Shown here piece after piece: positions 18,468 through 27,904 of a stretch of 64,000 nucleotides of DNA (position 1 is its first letter; each line of letters starts with the position of its first letter). The stretch is from Streptomyces sp. NBC_01268 (GTDB lineage: Bacteria > Actinomycetota > Actinomycetes > Streptomycetales > Streptomycetaceae): contig NZ_CP108454.1 in assembly GCF_036240795.1 (NCBI RefSeq), positions 7,686,001-7,750,000 of the forward strand, written 5' to 3'. The position numbers and the translations under genes were made by a program. The notes under the pieces were generated by a model that was not told the origin of the DNA, did no database searches, and worked only from the letters and a program-made list of their open reading frames with translations.

Positions 18468-19204
18468 TCCATCGGGGGGCCGGGCGTGCCGGGCGGAACT
18501 CCCCCGGGAGGAGACGTGGCGATCAGGTCGATCAGCCCCGGCAGCACGGCCGCGTACCGGATCGAGTCCTGCAGGTAGGCCGCGATCCCGGCGCTCAGCG
18601 CGAAGTGGTAGGAGTTCAGCCGGTCGAGCTCGCCGCCGTCCAGGGCGAGTGCCAGAAGGTCGCCGAGCCGCAGCCGGCCCAGGCTCAGCACGTCGAGCAC
18701 CTTCTGCGGTGCGGCGGAGAACTCCAGGTAGTCGGCGAAGTCGGTGGACGACTGGAAGTCGGCCTCGGTGAAACCGGACTGCTGGAGCGCCCGCTCGAGA
18801 GCCCGGTCGCCCTGGCGGACCAGGTATCCGGCCGACGGCACGTTCGCCTCGCGCAGGTGCTCCAGCAGCTGCTTGGTCACGGCACCGACGAGGCCGATGT
18901 TGGTGGCGTTGCGCCGGTCCGTCAGGACAGGGGTGAGATGGGCCCGGTTCTCGCTGCCGATCATGGCGATGCCCACGGCCTCGACGGTCTGCGACCCGAT
19001 GCCCTTGGGCGGCCAAGGCCGCTCCGTCGTGGCCAGCGCCAGCACCAGGCCGCCCCGGGACAACAGCGGTTCGAGGACCTCCGAGTAGAGGTACGGGTAC
19101 CGGTTGCGACGGCAGAACGCGGCGAGTGCGGTCCGCGTCTCGACGTCGGGCTCCTTGGTCACCGCCATCCGGACCGACTCGTTCGTGGGGGAGTGGTGGG
19201 TCAT
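18464..19204 (-). CDS. Unknown protein, possibly GNAT-like
   Basis: A 246-residue soluble protein that I do not recognise with confidence. The central part (ALERALQQSGFTEADFQSS) and the preceding strand-rich region around VGIAMIGSENRAHLTPVLTD loosely resemble a GNAT acetyltransferase fold, but no clear acetyl-CoA P-loop (RxxGxG/A) is visible. The C-terminus is Pro/Gly-rich. It overlaps both neighbours by 4 nt, following the oxygenase and preceding the glycosyltransferase, so all three products are probably made together and used in one pathway. Confidence 0.8.
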   Translation of the reverse strand: MTHHSPTNESVRMAVTKEPDVETRTALAAFCRRNRYPYLYSEVLEPLLSRGGLVLALATTERPWPPKGIGSQTVEAVGIAMIGSENRAHLTPVLTDRRNATNIGLVGAVTKQLLEHLREANVPSAGYLVRQGDRALERALQQSGFTEADFQSSTDFADYLEFSAAPQKVLDVLSLGRLRLGDLLALALDGGELDRLNSYHFALSAGIAAYLQDSIRYAAVLPGLIDLIATSPPGGVPPGTPGPPME

Positions 19205-19827
19205 CGTGGGCCTCCGAGAGCGGGGGAGTCTGCACGGGACATCCACCCCGCGACCGCGTACCGCGTGCCGTCGCGCACGTGGGCCACCTCGTGCATCAGG
19301 GAGGAGCGGAACAACAGCAGCATGCCGGGCTCGGGCACCACGACCACCCGGCGGTCGCGCAGGCCCGGGTCCGTCTCGTAGACGGTGAGCGCACCGCCGT
19401 CGAACGTCGGCAGGTCCTCGCCGCCGTCGCGCCCGTTGAGGTAGAGCAGCAGCGACCACCGGTGGGCGGCCAGCCGGGGCGGATCGTCCTTGTGGTTGGC
19501 CACGTCCCGGTGCGCGCGGAAGTAGCTGCCCTTCTCGTACGACATGAAGTACGGTCCGTACAGATAGTCCGCGTCCGAGTCGAACTCCGCGCGGTGGTCG
19601 CCGAAATAGGAGGCCATGCGCGCGCCGATGCGACGCTTGAAGTCCTCCGGGAAGTGATGGTCGAAACACAGGCGCAGCGACTCGTCCAGGATGGACTCAC
19701 CCGCGCGCACGATCTGGGCCCTCTCCCGCCGCGCCTGCGCCATGGCCCGGATGACCTCGGCGCATTCGGCGACCGAAAGGAATCCGGGGGCCGACGCGAT
19801 GTTCTGCGTCCTGAACTGGGGCTGCAT
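19201..19827 (-). CDS. 2-oxoglutarate/Fe(II)-dependent oxygenase (prolyl-4-hydroxylase-like)
   Basis: A 208-residue enzyme of the 2OG-FeII_Oxy superfamily. The iron ligands are visible as HxD (His106-Arg-Asp108 in YFRAHRDVANH) and a distal His179 in LMHEVAHV; Arg189 in GTRYAVAGW is placed to hold 2-oxoglutarate. The jelly-roll strand LLLYLNG and GEDLPTFDGG precede the distal histidine, as in P4H-like and PKHD-type hydroxylases. The ATG at 19827 gives a compact single-domain protein; further upstream the frame is Arg-rich noise. It opens the operon whose other members are an unknown protein and a DxH glycosyltransferase. Confidence 0.88.
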   Translation of the reverse strand: MQPQFRTQNIASAPGFLSVAECAEVIRAMAQARRERAQIVRAGESILDESLRLCFDHHFPEDFKRRIGARMASYFGDHRAEFDSDADYLYGPYFMSYEKGSYFRAHRDVANHKDDPPRLAAHRWSLLLYLNGRDGGEDLPTFDGGALTVYETDPGLRDRRVVVVPEPGMLLLFRSSLMHEVAHVRDGTRYAVAGWMSRADSPALGGPR

Positions 19828-20036
19828 GTCCTGGCGCCTCCCGGTCGCGTACGTCTCATGGGCCGGCACGAGACTCCTCCAGCCAAGCGCCGACCGGCAT
19901 GCGCCGCACGCCGGACTAGCCCGACCGACGGGTACGCCCACCGATGGGCCGGCCGATGGCCCCGCCGCCCCGCCCCGGCCGGTGCCCCGTCGCCGAGGGA
20001 GGTCAGGGCGGCGCGGCACCGGGGGGCGACAACGAC

Positions 20037-20325
20037 ATGGACCTCACCGCCGGGGACACTTCGGCGGGAAGCGAGGTCCTCGGCTGGACGCCCTGCAGGT
20101 GCAAGAACAACCAGGTCTGGGATCTGCACGCCGACGACCAGAACATCCGGCGCATGGCCCCCATGGCACTCCACTCCCGGCACGTGTCCTACGACGCGCG
20201 GGACAAGACCGTCACCCTGATGGACGCGGTTGTCGACAACAAGGGCGCGCAGTGGCGCCCCGAAGCGGTCGGAGGCGTCGAACGACCTGGGCCAGCTCTG
20301 GAAGATCCCACTGAACAACCGGTAA
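20037..20325 (+). pseudogene. Remnant of a ricin-type beta-trefoil (QxW) lectin-like protein gene
   Basis: The plus strand has codon-like G/C bias and reads DLTAGDTSAGSEVLGWTPC and CKNNQVWDLHADDQNIRR through KGAQWR. A frame change near 20265 then leads to SNDLGQLWKIPLNNR and TAA at 20323. The three QxW-like elements (NQVW, AQW, GQLW) and the GDTSAGSEVLGW repeat style suggest a beta-trefoil lectin. There is no signal peptide, no 5' part and one frameshift, so I call it a decayed fragment. Family assignment is tentative. Confidence 0.45.
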
Positions 20326-20414
20326 GCACGGCGCACCCCTTCACGGCACGGTGCCTACCGAGCCGCGACCGCTCGACCGGGACCCCCTCGCGGGGAGGGG
20401 ACCTCGGCGGGCGG

Positions 20415-20909
20415 TCAGCCCGCGACTGAACTGCGGCGCTCCAAAAGGATCACGTCGCGCCAGTTGCCGTGGTGCCGACCGATCCGCTCCCGAGTGCCGA
20501 TGATCCGGAAGCCGGTGCGCTCGTGCAGGGCGAGGCTGGCGGTGTTCTCGGGGAAGATCCCCGACTGGATCGTCCAGATCCCGGCCGCCTCGGTGGATGC
20601 GACCAGGGCGTCCAGGAGGGCGCGGGCCACGCCGCGGCCACGGACGTCGGGGTGAACGTAGACGGAGTGCTCGACCACGCCCGCGTACGCGCACCGGTCG
20701 GAGACCGCGCTCGCCGCCACCCAGCCCAGCACCCGCCCGTCGTCGAGGGCGACGAAGCGGTGGCCGGGCAGCTTGGCCTCGTCGAACGCGGCCCACTCGG
20801 GCGCCTGGGTCTCGAAGGTGGCGTTGCCCTCGTCGATCCCCGCCTGGTAGATGCCCAGCACCTGCTCGGCATGCTCGTCCACCATCGCCTCGATCCGCAC
20901 GCCGGTCAC
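20415..20909 (-). CDS. GNAT N-acetyltransferase, phosphinothricin-acetyltransferase (PAT/YncA)-like
   Basis: A 164-residue cytoplasmic acetyltransferase. Family signatures are IYQAGIDEGNATFET near the N-terminus, the acetyl-CoA P-loop VRGRGVARALLDAL (residues about 90-103) and the C-terminal NTASLALHERTGFRIIGTRE followed by HGNWRDVILLERR. The start is GTG at 20909 with GAAGG upstream and gives normal family length. A preceding 35-codon frame overlaps the GTG by 4 nt. Enzymes of this group acetylate phosphinothricin or related amino acids such as methionine sulfone; the true substrate is unknown. Confidence 0.88.
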   Translation of the reverse strand: MTGVRIEAMVDEHAEQVLGIYQAGIDEGNATFETQAPEWAAFDEAKLPGHRFVALDDGRVLGWVAASAVSDRCAYAGVVEHSVYVHPDVRGRGVARALLDALVASTEAAGIWTIQSGIFPENTASLALHERTGFRIIGTRERIGRHHGNWRDVILLERRSSVAG

Positions 20910-21013
20910 GCCGCCTTCGCGGGGCCGGCCGACAGAGGGCCCTCGTTCAGCGGGGGGCGGCAGGCCTCGACGAGGTCCGGCTCCCCGGGCGGCAGAACCT
21001 TCACGTTCGACAT
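20906..21013 (-). CDS. Possible short ORF (35 aa) coupled to the GNAT gene
   Basis: ATG at 21013 reads MSNVKVLPPGEPDLVEACRP, continues for 15 residues and stops at 20906-20908 inside the GNAT start (GTGA overlap). It has no recognisable family. It could be a leader peptide, the tail of a truncated gene, or chance. An inverted repeat GTTCGAC/GTCGAAC (21005-21011 and 21032-21038) flanks its start. The region 21039-21234 upstream shows nothing else. Confidence 0.3.
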   Translation of the reverse strand: MSNVKVLPPGEPDLVEACRPPLNEGPLSAGPAKAA

Positions 21014-21234
21014 ACGCCCATGTTGACATGCGTCGAACCAAGGCGTCCGGGTGGGGTGCGGGCCAGGTGGACGGCCAGGCCCGGCCTGTGTCGGGTCGAC
21101 GCCTCGGAGCGGGCTCGGGTCCACGAGGACGCAGCGGGTGCCGGTGTAGATCGTCGGCATGCAGCGGTTTGCCGTGGACGCACAGGGACGTAGATGGTCA
21201 TGCCGGAAGGTGCCTTCCTGGACCGGACGGTGGG

Positions 21235-22074
<840 letters not shown>

Positions 22075-22953
22075 GCACTTCAACGCCTCGGCGGCCAAGT
22101 CCTACATCGGCCTGATGGTGGCGACCCTGGCGCACCAGGGCCTCCTGGACCGGTCCGCCCCCGCATCCGCCCACGTTCCCGAACTCGCCGGTACGGCGTT
22201 CGGCGACGCCACGATCGAGGACCTGCTGCACATGGGCACCCAGGTCTGCTACGCGGGCAGGCCCTTCGACAAGGCGATCGAGGCCCAGCGGTACTTCGCC
22301 GTCATCGCCCCGCAGCTACGGCCGTACGGCTACAACGGCCCCACCACCATCCGCGAACACCTCCTGACCGCCCGCGCCACCGGCCGGCCGGGCACCGGGT
22401 TCCGCTACGAGAACGGCAACGTCGAGACGCTGGCCGAGGTCCTGCGCCGGGTCACGGGCCTGACCACCTCCGCGCTGCTCAGCGAGATGATCTGGTCGAA
22501 GATCGGTGCCGAGGAGGACGCCTACTACATCCTCGACGGCGACGGCGTCGAGGCAGCGTGCGGCGGCTTCAGCGCCACCGCGCGCGACGTCGCCCGGCTC
22601 GGCGAGATGCTGCGCTGCGGCGGCGCGATCGGCGACCGGCAGGTCGTTCCCGAGGGGGTGGCGACGACGATCACCAGCGGCGTCCCCGACGGCTATCCCC
22701 GGCGCGTACGCTTCCCGGCCGCACCGCCCGAGTCGCCGGCGACGCTCTCGTACCACGATCTGTGGTGGATCCCGAACGACCCGTACGGCTCCTACCTCGC
22801 CAGCGGCATCCACGGCCAGCGGCTCCTCGTCTCTCCCGGGCTCGACCTCGTCGCCGTCCACTTCGGAGCGCAGGTCATCTCCCCGGACGTGCCCGTCGCC
22901 CGCTCGTCCAGGCGTTCCTGCGGATCGGGACCCACCTCGCATCGACTCGGTGA
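22075..22953 (+). pseudogene. 5'-truncated, frameshifted serine hydrolase gene (beta-lactamase/6-aminohexanoate-dimer hydrolase family)
   Basis: The frame opens at the nucleophile motif SAAK (SxxK) in NASAAKSYIGLMVATLAHQG and continues through VPELAGTAFGDATIEDLLHM, YENGNVETLAEVLRRVTG (the Tyr-x-Asn element), CGGFSATARDVARLGEMLR and ASGIHGQRLLVSPGLDLVAV. This is NylB/class-C-like. About 100 N-terminal residues are missing. Near 22905 the frame shifts, and the expected ending PLVQAFLRIGTHLASTR lies in another frame with its stop at 22951. It begins exactly where the opposed acyl-CoA dehydrogenase fragment begins. Confidence 0.82.
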
Positions 22954-22998
22954 ACTTCCTGTGAATCAGGCAGCGGTGACAGCGGCCCTGCCGGGGAT

Positions 22999-23028
22999 CC
23001 GGGCCTCGCCCTGCGGAGTGAGGCCCGG
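22999..23028 (+). terminator. Hairpin downstream of the hydrolase remnant
   Basis: A 9-bp perfect stem (CCGGGCCTC at 22999-23007, GAGGCCCGG at 23020-23028) with a 12-nt loop, between the decayed hydrolase and the MMPL gene. Confidence 0.5.
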
Positions 23029-23130
23029 AACTCCCAGGAAGTTCCCAGAATCTCTCCGGAGGTGATCAGGACGGGCTGACAGCGTTCGGTGCCTGTTCCG
23101 ATACGCCTCGACCGACCTGGAGCGTCTGCT

Positions 23131-25365
23131 GTGGCCACATTCCTTTCCCGGCTGGGCCGGTTCTCCTTCCGGAGGCGCCGGCTGGTCGCGTTGCTGTGGG
23201 TGGTACTGCTCGTGGGGACGGGGGTGCTGGCCGGGAGGGCCCCCGCCCCGCCCCCCAACGACTTCTCGATGCCCGGCACCGAGGCCCAGCAGGCCTACGA
23301 CCTCCTCGACAGGAACTTCCCCGAGCTGAACGCCGACGGCGCGACGGCCAGGGTCGTTTTCCGCGCGCAGGACGGCAGGATCACCGACCCGGAGGCGACG
23401 AGGGCCGTCCAGGAGACGGTCCGGGAACTCGCCGACGATCCGCAGGTCACGCGGGTCACCGACCCGTACGCCACCCGGTCCGTGAGCGCCGACGGCTCCA
23501 CCGCCTACGCGCAGGTCGCCTACGAGGTGCCCGCCTCGAAACTGGCGGAGAGCTCGCGCACGGCGCTGCGGGACACCGTCGGGCAGGCGGGCTCGACGGA
23601 GCTGACGGTCGAGGTCGGCGGCAACGCCGTCGACGCGGTCGCCGGCGGCCACTCCTCCGAGGCCCTGGGCCTGGCGGTGGCCGCCGTGGTGCTCGTCATC
23701 ACCTTCGGCGCGCTGCTCGCCGCCGGACTCCCGCTGCTCACCGCCATCCTCGGCGTGGGCATCGGCGGGCTGGCGATCAAGGTACTGGCGGAGCCGCTCG
23801 GGCTCGGCTCGACCACGAGCGGTCTCGCCACCATGATCGGCCTCGCGGTCGGCATCGACTACGCCCTGTTCGTCGTCTCCCGCTACCGAGCCGAACTCGC
23901 CCGCGGCCGCAGCCGCGAGGAGGCGGCCGGGCACGCGGTGGGCACCGCCGGATCGGCAGTCGTGTTCGCGGGCCTGACCGTGGTCATCGCCCTCGCGGGG
24001 TTGGCTGTCGTGGGCATTCCGTTGCTCACGCGGATGGGACTCGCCGCGGCCGGCACGGTCGTCCTCGCGGTGCTCATCGCCGTCACGCTGATCCCCGCCC
24101 TGCTCGGGATCTGCGGCCGCCGGATCGGTCCGCCCCGCGCCGGGCGGCGCCGGGGCGAGGACGACGGCCCGAAGCCGGCCATGGGCGTGCGCTGGGCCCG
24201 CTTCGTCGTCCGGCGACCGGTCGCCGTCCTCCTGGGCGGCATCGCCCTGCTCGGCGTGATCGCCGTGCCGGCGGCGTCCCTGGAGATGGGGCTGCCGGGC
24301 GACGAGAGCAAGCCCGCCTCGACCACGCAGCGCCGCGCGTACGACCTGGTCGCCGACCGCTTCGGCCCCGGCTACAACGGCCCGCTCACCGTGGTCGTCC
24401 AGGCAGCGGGAGGCGGCAGCGCCCAGGCCACCGCCCAGGGCGTGGCCGAGGACATCCGCGACAGGAAGGACGTCGCGGCGGTCGGACAGCCGAGGCTGAG
24501 CGAGAACGGTGACACCGCCGTCCTGAACGTCGTCCCGGCGACCGCGCCGTCGAGCACCGAGACGGCCGACCTCGTGCACGCGCTGCGCGACCCGTCACTC
24601 GCGGGTGACAACGAGGCCCACGTCCTGGTCGCCGGAACGACGGCGATGAACGTGGACGTCTCGCAGAAACTCTCCGACGCACTGCTCCCGTACCTGGGAC
24701 TCGTGGTCGGCCTGGCCTTCCTGCTGCTCATCGCCGTCTTCCGCTCCCTCCTCGTCCCGCTCAAGGCGGCCCTCGGCTTCCTGCTCTCCGTCCTCGCCGG
24801 CCTCGGCGCGGTGGTCGCGGTGTTCCAGTGGGGCTGGCTGTCCTCGGTCTTCGGGGTCGCGGTACCGGGACCGGTGATGTCGATGACGCCCATCTTCATG
24901 GTGGGCGTCGTCTTCGGACTCGCCATGGACTACGAGGTGTTCCTCGTGACCCGGATGCGCGAGGCGTACGTCCACGGGCAGTCGCCGAAGGACTCCGTGG
25001 TCAGCGGATTCGAGCACAGCGCACGCGTGGTGACGGCGGCTGCCGTGATCATGATCTCGGTGTTCGCGTCCTTCATGGGCAGCGACGAGCAGATGCTCAA
25101 GACCATCGGCTTCGGTCTCGCCGCCGCCGTCCTGTTCGACGCCTTCATCGTGCGCATGGCACTCGTCCCGGCGGTCCTGGCCCTGCTCGGCCGGCGCGCG
25201 TGGCGGCTGCCCCGATGGCTGGACCGCCTCGTGCCCGACCTGGACGTCGAGGGCGAGCGGCTTGAACGGGACCAGGCCGATCCCACGGGTACGGGAGGCG
25301 AAGCGTCACCCGACGGCGGCCGGGACCCGGTCGTCGAAACCGCGGGAAGGGGCCCGGGCCACTGA
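23131..25365 (+). CDS. MMPL-family (RND-type) membrane transporter
   Basis: A 744-residue polytopic protein with two MMPL halves. TM1 follows the basic start RLGRFSFRRRRLVALLWVVL, a large extracellular loop spans residues about 40-160, and then come two groups of about five to six helices, each containing the DY motif of this superfamily (GLAVGIDYALFVVSRYR and VVFGLAMDYEVFLVTRMRE). The GTG at 23131 is preceded by GGAG and gives a canonical N-terminus; a GTG at 23089 is possible. The C-terminal 50 residues are charged and disordered. Actinomycete MMPL proteins export lipids or metabolites, and the cargo here is unknown. Confidence 0.92.
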   Translation: MATFLSRLGRFSFRRRRLVALLWVVLLVGTGVLAGRAPAPPPNDFSMPGTEAQQAYDLLDRNFPELNADGATARVVFRAQDGRITDPEATRAVQETVRELADDPQVTRVTDPYATRSVSADGSTAYAQVAYEVPASKLAESSRTALRDTVGQAGSTELTVEVGGNAVDAVAGGHSSEALGLAVAAVVLVITFGALLAAGLPLLTAILGVGIGGLAIKVLAEPLGLGSTTSGLATMIGLAVGIDYALFVVSRYRAELARGRSREEAAGHAVGTAGSAVVFAGLTVVIALAGLAVVGIPLLTRMGLAAAGTVVLAVLIAVTLIPALLGICGRRIGPPRAGRRRGEDDGPKPAMGVRWARFVVRRPVAVLLGGIALLGVIAVPAASLEMGLPGDESKPASTTQRRAYDLVADRFGPGYNGPLTVVVQAAGGGSAQATAQGVAEDIRDRKDVAAVGQPRLSENGDTAVLNVVPATAPSSTETADLVHALRDPSLAGDNEAHVLVAGTTAMNVDVSQKLSDALLPYLGLVVGLAFLLLIAVFRSLLVPLKAALGFLLSVLAGLGAVVAVFQWGWLSSVFGVAVPGPVMSMTPIFMVGVVFGLAMDYEVFLVTRMREAYVHGQSPKDSVVSGFEHSARVVTAAAVIMISVFASFMGSDEQMLKTIGFGLAAAVLFDAFIVRMALVPAVLALLGRRAWRLPRWLDRLVPDLDVEGERLERDQADPTGTGGEASPDGGRDPVVETAGRGPGH

Positions 25366-25402
25366 GCCCGATCCCCTGAGCGGGGCCCGCGCACGTCGAT
25401 CC

Positions 25403-25466
25403 CGCATCCGCATCCGCACCCGCACCCGCATCCGCACCCGCGCACCCGCACCCGCACCCGCGCACC
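25403..25466. repeat. Hexanucleotide tandem repeat CGCA(T/C)C
   Basis: About ten near-perfect 6-bp units CGCATC/CGCACC run from 25403, broken by a 2-nt CG insertion at 25439 and again near 25459. It lies in the 210-bp gap between the MMPL and streptophobe genes and continues as degenerate units to about 25492. Confidence 0.9.
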
Positions 25467-25575
25467 GGCGTCCACGCATCCGCGTCCACGCGCCCATGTC
25501 CACGGGGCGGCGGCCCCCTCCCGCCGCCCCGTGCCCTCTCCCGTACCCGGTCGTCTCGCACCCAGGAGCCTGCCC

Positions 25576-27087
25576 ATGTCCTCCGCCCCGCCGCCCCCTC
25601 GTCCTCCCGGCTCGGCCTGGCGCCACGCCCTTGAAGGAGCGCTCTCTGTTGCGACCGCCGTCCTGGCGATGACGGCCGCCGCGTGGGCGGCGCTCGCGGT
25701 CCTCGGCGCCGGGGCGGTCGCCCCCCTTTCCCGCCTCGTGCCGACGTTGGTGAGCATGGCCGTCGGCGGCGGTGTCACCGTGGAATCGGCGCCCTCCGCC
25801 GAGTCCTCCGACGGCGGCCTCGGCGGGCTGCTCGGGGGACTGGGGGGCGGAGGTGGAGGCCTGAGCCTCGGCCTGACCGGTGAAGCGGCGGTGACGCCAC
25901 TGATGCTGACGTTCCTCGGCACGGCCGTCCTGGCGATCGGCTTCTTCCGGCCCCTGCGCCGACGGCAGCGGCCTGCCCCGGCGCTGCTGTGGGTCCGGTG
26001 CGGCGGCGCGCTGGTGACCACGGTCGTGGTCCTCCCCATCCTGGCCGGCATGGCCCAGGGCACGGCCCGGTTGCCGGAGAGCGTGACCCAGCGCTTCGGG
26101 AAGGGGGCCTCGTCGGGAGCGTTCAGCCGGTTCGGAGGCGGCGGGGGAGGAGGTCTCACCAAGGGCCTGTCGTCGGTGATGTTCGAGACCGATACCGCGG
26201 CGACCGTCCTCTTCGGTCTGCTGTGGGTCGGCGTCGTCCTCGCCCTCGGCTGCCTCGCCGCCCGTCGGACGACCCTCCCGCGCCCCCTCGCCCTCAGCCG
26301 CCTGCGCCTGAAGTGGCATGCCGTCAGCTCCACCGTGACCGGGATCGGAGCCGTGCTGTGCTGCTCGGCCCTGGTCGTCGCGCTCCTGGCCGGGGCCGCG
26401 TCCCTGACCGGCCGCGACCAGGCGGCCAAGGCGGCCGGTCTGCTGCTGCTCCTCGCCCCCAACCTGATCGCCGTCCTGCTCACCGCCGGCCTCGGCGCCT
26501 CCTGGCAGGCCGGCATGGAAAGGCTGCAGCCCGAAGGCGGTGGCGGGATGCTCGGCATGCTGGGCGGTGCGGGCGCGGCTCAGGGTGACGCGGCGGGTAC
26601 GGACAAGTCGGTCGACCTCGGCGGCTGGTCGGGCGCCGGCGTGCCGCTGTGGCTGCTCGCCATGGCCCTCATGCTGCTCCTCCTGGTGATCGCCGGGTAC
26701 GTGGCCTCCGCCCGCACCCCGGCCCGCACCCCGCGCGAGGACTCCGAGGCCCTGCTCGACCGCCACGCGGAGATCGCCCTGCGCACGGGCGTCGCGGTGG
26801 GTGTCTCCGCACTGCTGCTTCCCCTTCTCGCGCAGGGCTCGCTGCGGATCGGCATCAGTCTCATGGGCAACGAGATGGGCGGCATGACCGCGGGCCTGGA
26901 AGGCGGCCCGGGGCTGTCCGCGCTGACCGGCTTCGTCCTGGCCGCCCTCGCCTCGTACGCCGGCAGCCGCCTGCACGGCCGACGGGCCCGGCGTTCCGGC
27001 CCGGCCCCGCGGCGGCGCGACATCACGGGCGGCCCGCCGGCCGCCGACCGACCCGCCCGCCGGGTCCCCTCGGACACGGTGTCGTGA
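25576..27087 (+). CDS. Streptophobe-family membrane protein
   Basis: A 503-residue very hydrophobic protein with about ten predicted membrane segments, matching the Streptomyces-restricted streptophobe family by overall pattern. Glycine-rich loops (LGGLLGGLGGGGGGL and FGGGGGGGLTKGL) separate the helices near residues 75-90 and 170-205. The C-terminal 40 residues are basic and Pro-rich. The ATG at 25576 has AGGAG at 8 nt. It lies 70 nt before a two-component system in the same direction, so that pair may regulate it or sense with it. No biochemical function is known to me. Confidence 0.85.
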   Translation: MSSAPPPPRPPGSAWRHALEGALSVATAVLAMTAAAWAALAVLGAGAVAPLSRLVPTLVSMAVGGGVTVESAPSAESSDGGLGGLLGGLGGGGGGLSLGLTGEAAVTPLMLTFLGTAVLAIGFFRPLRRRQRPAPALLWVRCGGALVTTVVVLPILAGMAQGTARLPESVTQRFGKGASSGAFSRFGGGGGGGLTKGLSSVMFETDTAATVLFGLLWVGVVLALGCLAARRTTLPRPLALSRLRLKWHAVSSTVTGIGAVLCCSALVVALLAGAASLTGRDQAAKAAGLLLLLAPNLIAVLLTAGLGASWQAGMERLQPEGGGGMLGMLGGAGAAQGDAAGTDKSVDLGGWSGAGVPLWLLAMALMLLLLVIAGYVASARTPARTPREDSEALLDRHAEIALRTGVAVGVSALLLPLLAQGSLRIGISLMGNEMGGMTAGLEGGPGLSALTGFVLAALASYAGSRLHGRRARRSGPAPRRRDITGGPPAADRPARRVPSDTVS

Positions 27088-27157
27088 GCTCCATGTGATC
27101 TCCTGAGAAGGCCCCTGTCAGCCCAGTCCCCAGTCCGTGAAGGCGGCGATCCACACC

Positions 27158-27904
27158 ATGGCGGCAACCGCACCTACCCCGCACTCCGTGGGTCGCCCCG
27201 GCCGGGACCACCTGCTCGTCGTCGACGACGAGCCGACCGTCCGGGAACTGCTGCGCACCGCACTGAGCTACGCCGGCTTCGCCGTCGACGCCGCCGCCAC
27301 AGGTCAGGAAGCCCTCGACCTGGCCGCGGACCGTACACCGGATCTCGTCCTGCTCGACGTGATGCTCCCGGACATGGACGGCTTCGAGGTGATCCGCCGC
27401 CTGCGGGCCCAGCCCCGCTCACCCCTGCCCGGCCGAGGCGGCGACGTGCCCGTCCTCTTCGTCACCGCACGCGACGCCCGTCAGGACCGCCTGAACGGCC
27501 TGCGGCTCGGCGGAGACGACTACGTCACCAAACCCTTCGACCTGGAAGAACTGATCGCCCGCATCCACGCCGTACTGCGCCGTACCCGGGGCGAGCAGCC
27601 GGCCCGGATCACCGTCGGCGACCTGACGCTGGAACCCGACAGCCACCACGTCGCCCGGGCGGGACGGACCGTCCGGCTGTCCCCGACCGAATTCCGCCTC
27701 CTGCACTTCCTCGTCGCCAACGCCGAGCGGACCATGACGAAGAACCAGATCCTGGACGCCGTGTGGGAGTACGACTTCGGCGGCGACCCCAGCATCGTCG
27801 ACACCTACATCAGCTATCTGCGCCGCAAGGTCGACAAGGGCGAGCCCAGGCTGATCCACACCGTCCGAGGCGTCGGCTACGTGATCCGAGAGCCCCGGTC
27901 GTGA
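27158..27904 (+). CDS. OmpR/PhoB-family response regulator
   Basis: A 248-residue regulator. The receiver domain runs about 20-140 with the phospho-acceptor Asp67 in DLVLLDVMLPDMDG, acidic pair VVDDE and Lys in YVTKPFD. The winged-helix output domain occupies about 150-245 (LTLEPDSHHVARAGR, LSPTEFRLLHFLV, TYISYLRRKVD, TVRGVGYVIR). I chose the ATG at 27158; an in-frame GTG at 27137 is possible. Its stop overlaps the GTG of the sensor kinase gene by 4 nt. Confidence 0.94.
   Translation: MAATAPTPHSVGRPGRDHLLVVDDEPTVRELLRTALSYAGFAVDAAATGQEALDLAADRTPDLVLLDVMLPDMDGFEVIRRLRAQPRSPLPGRGGDVPVLFVTARDARQDRLNGLRLGGDDYVTKPFDLEELIARIHAVLRRTRGEQPARITVGDLTLEPDSHHVARAGRTVRLSPTEFRLLHFLVANAERTMTKNQILDAVWEYDFGGDPSIVDTYISYLRRKVDKGEPRLIHTVRGVGYVIREPRS

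Noticed and set aside
20340..20414. Hairpin-like GC-rich stretch (CCCCTC...GAGGGG) after the GNAT gene as a terminator
   Set aside because: Arms are short and pair imperfectly; not strong enough to list.
22098..22098. TTG at 22098 as the start of a shortened functional acyl-CoA dehydrogenase
   Set aside because: It lies within the antisense of the hydrolase remnant, lacks a ribosome-binding site, and the product would miss the whole N-terminal domain.
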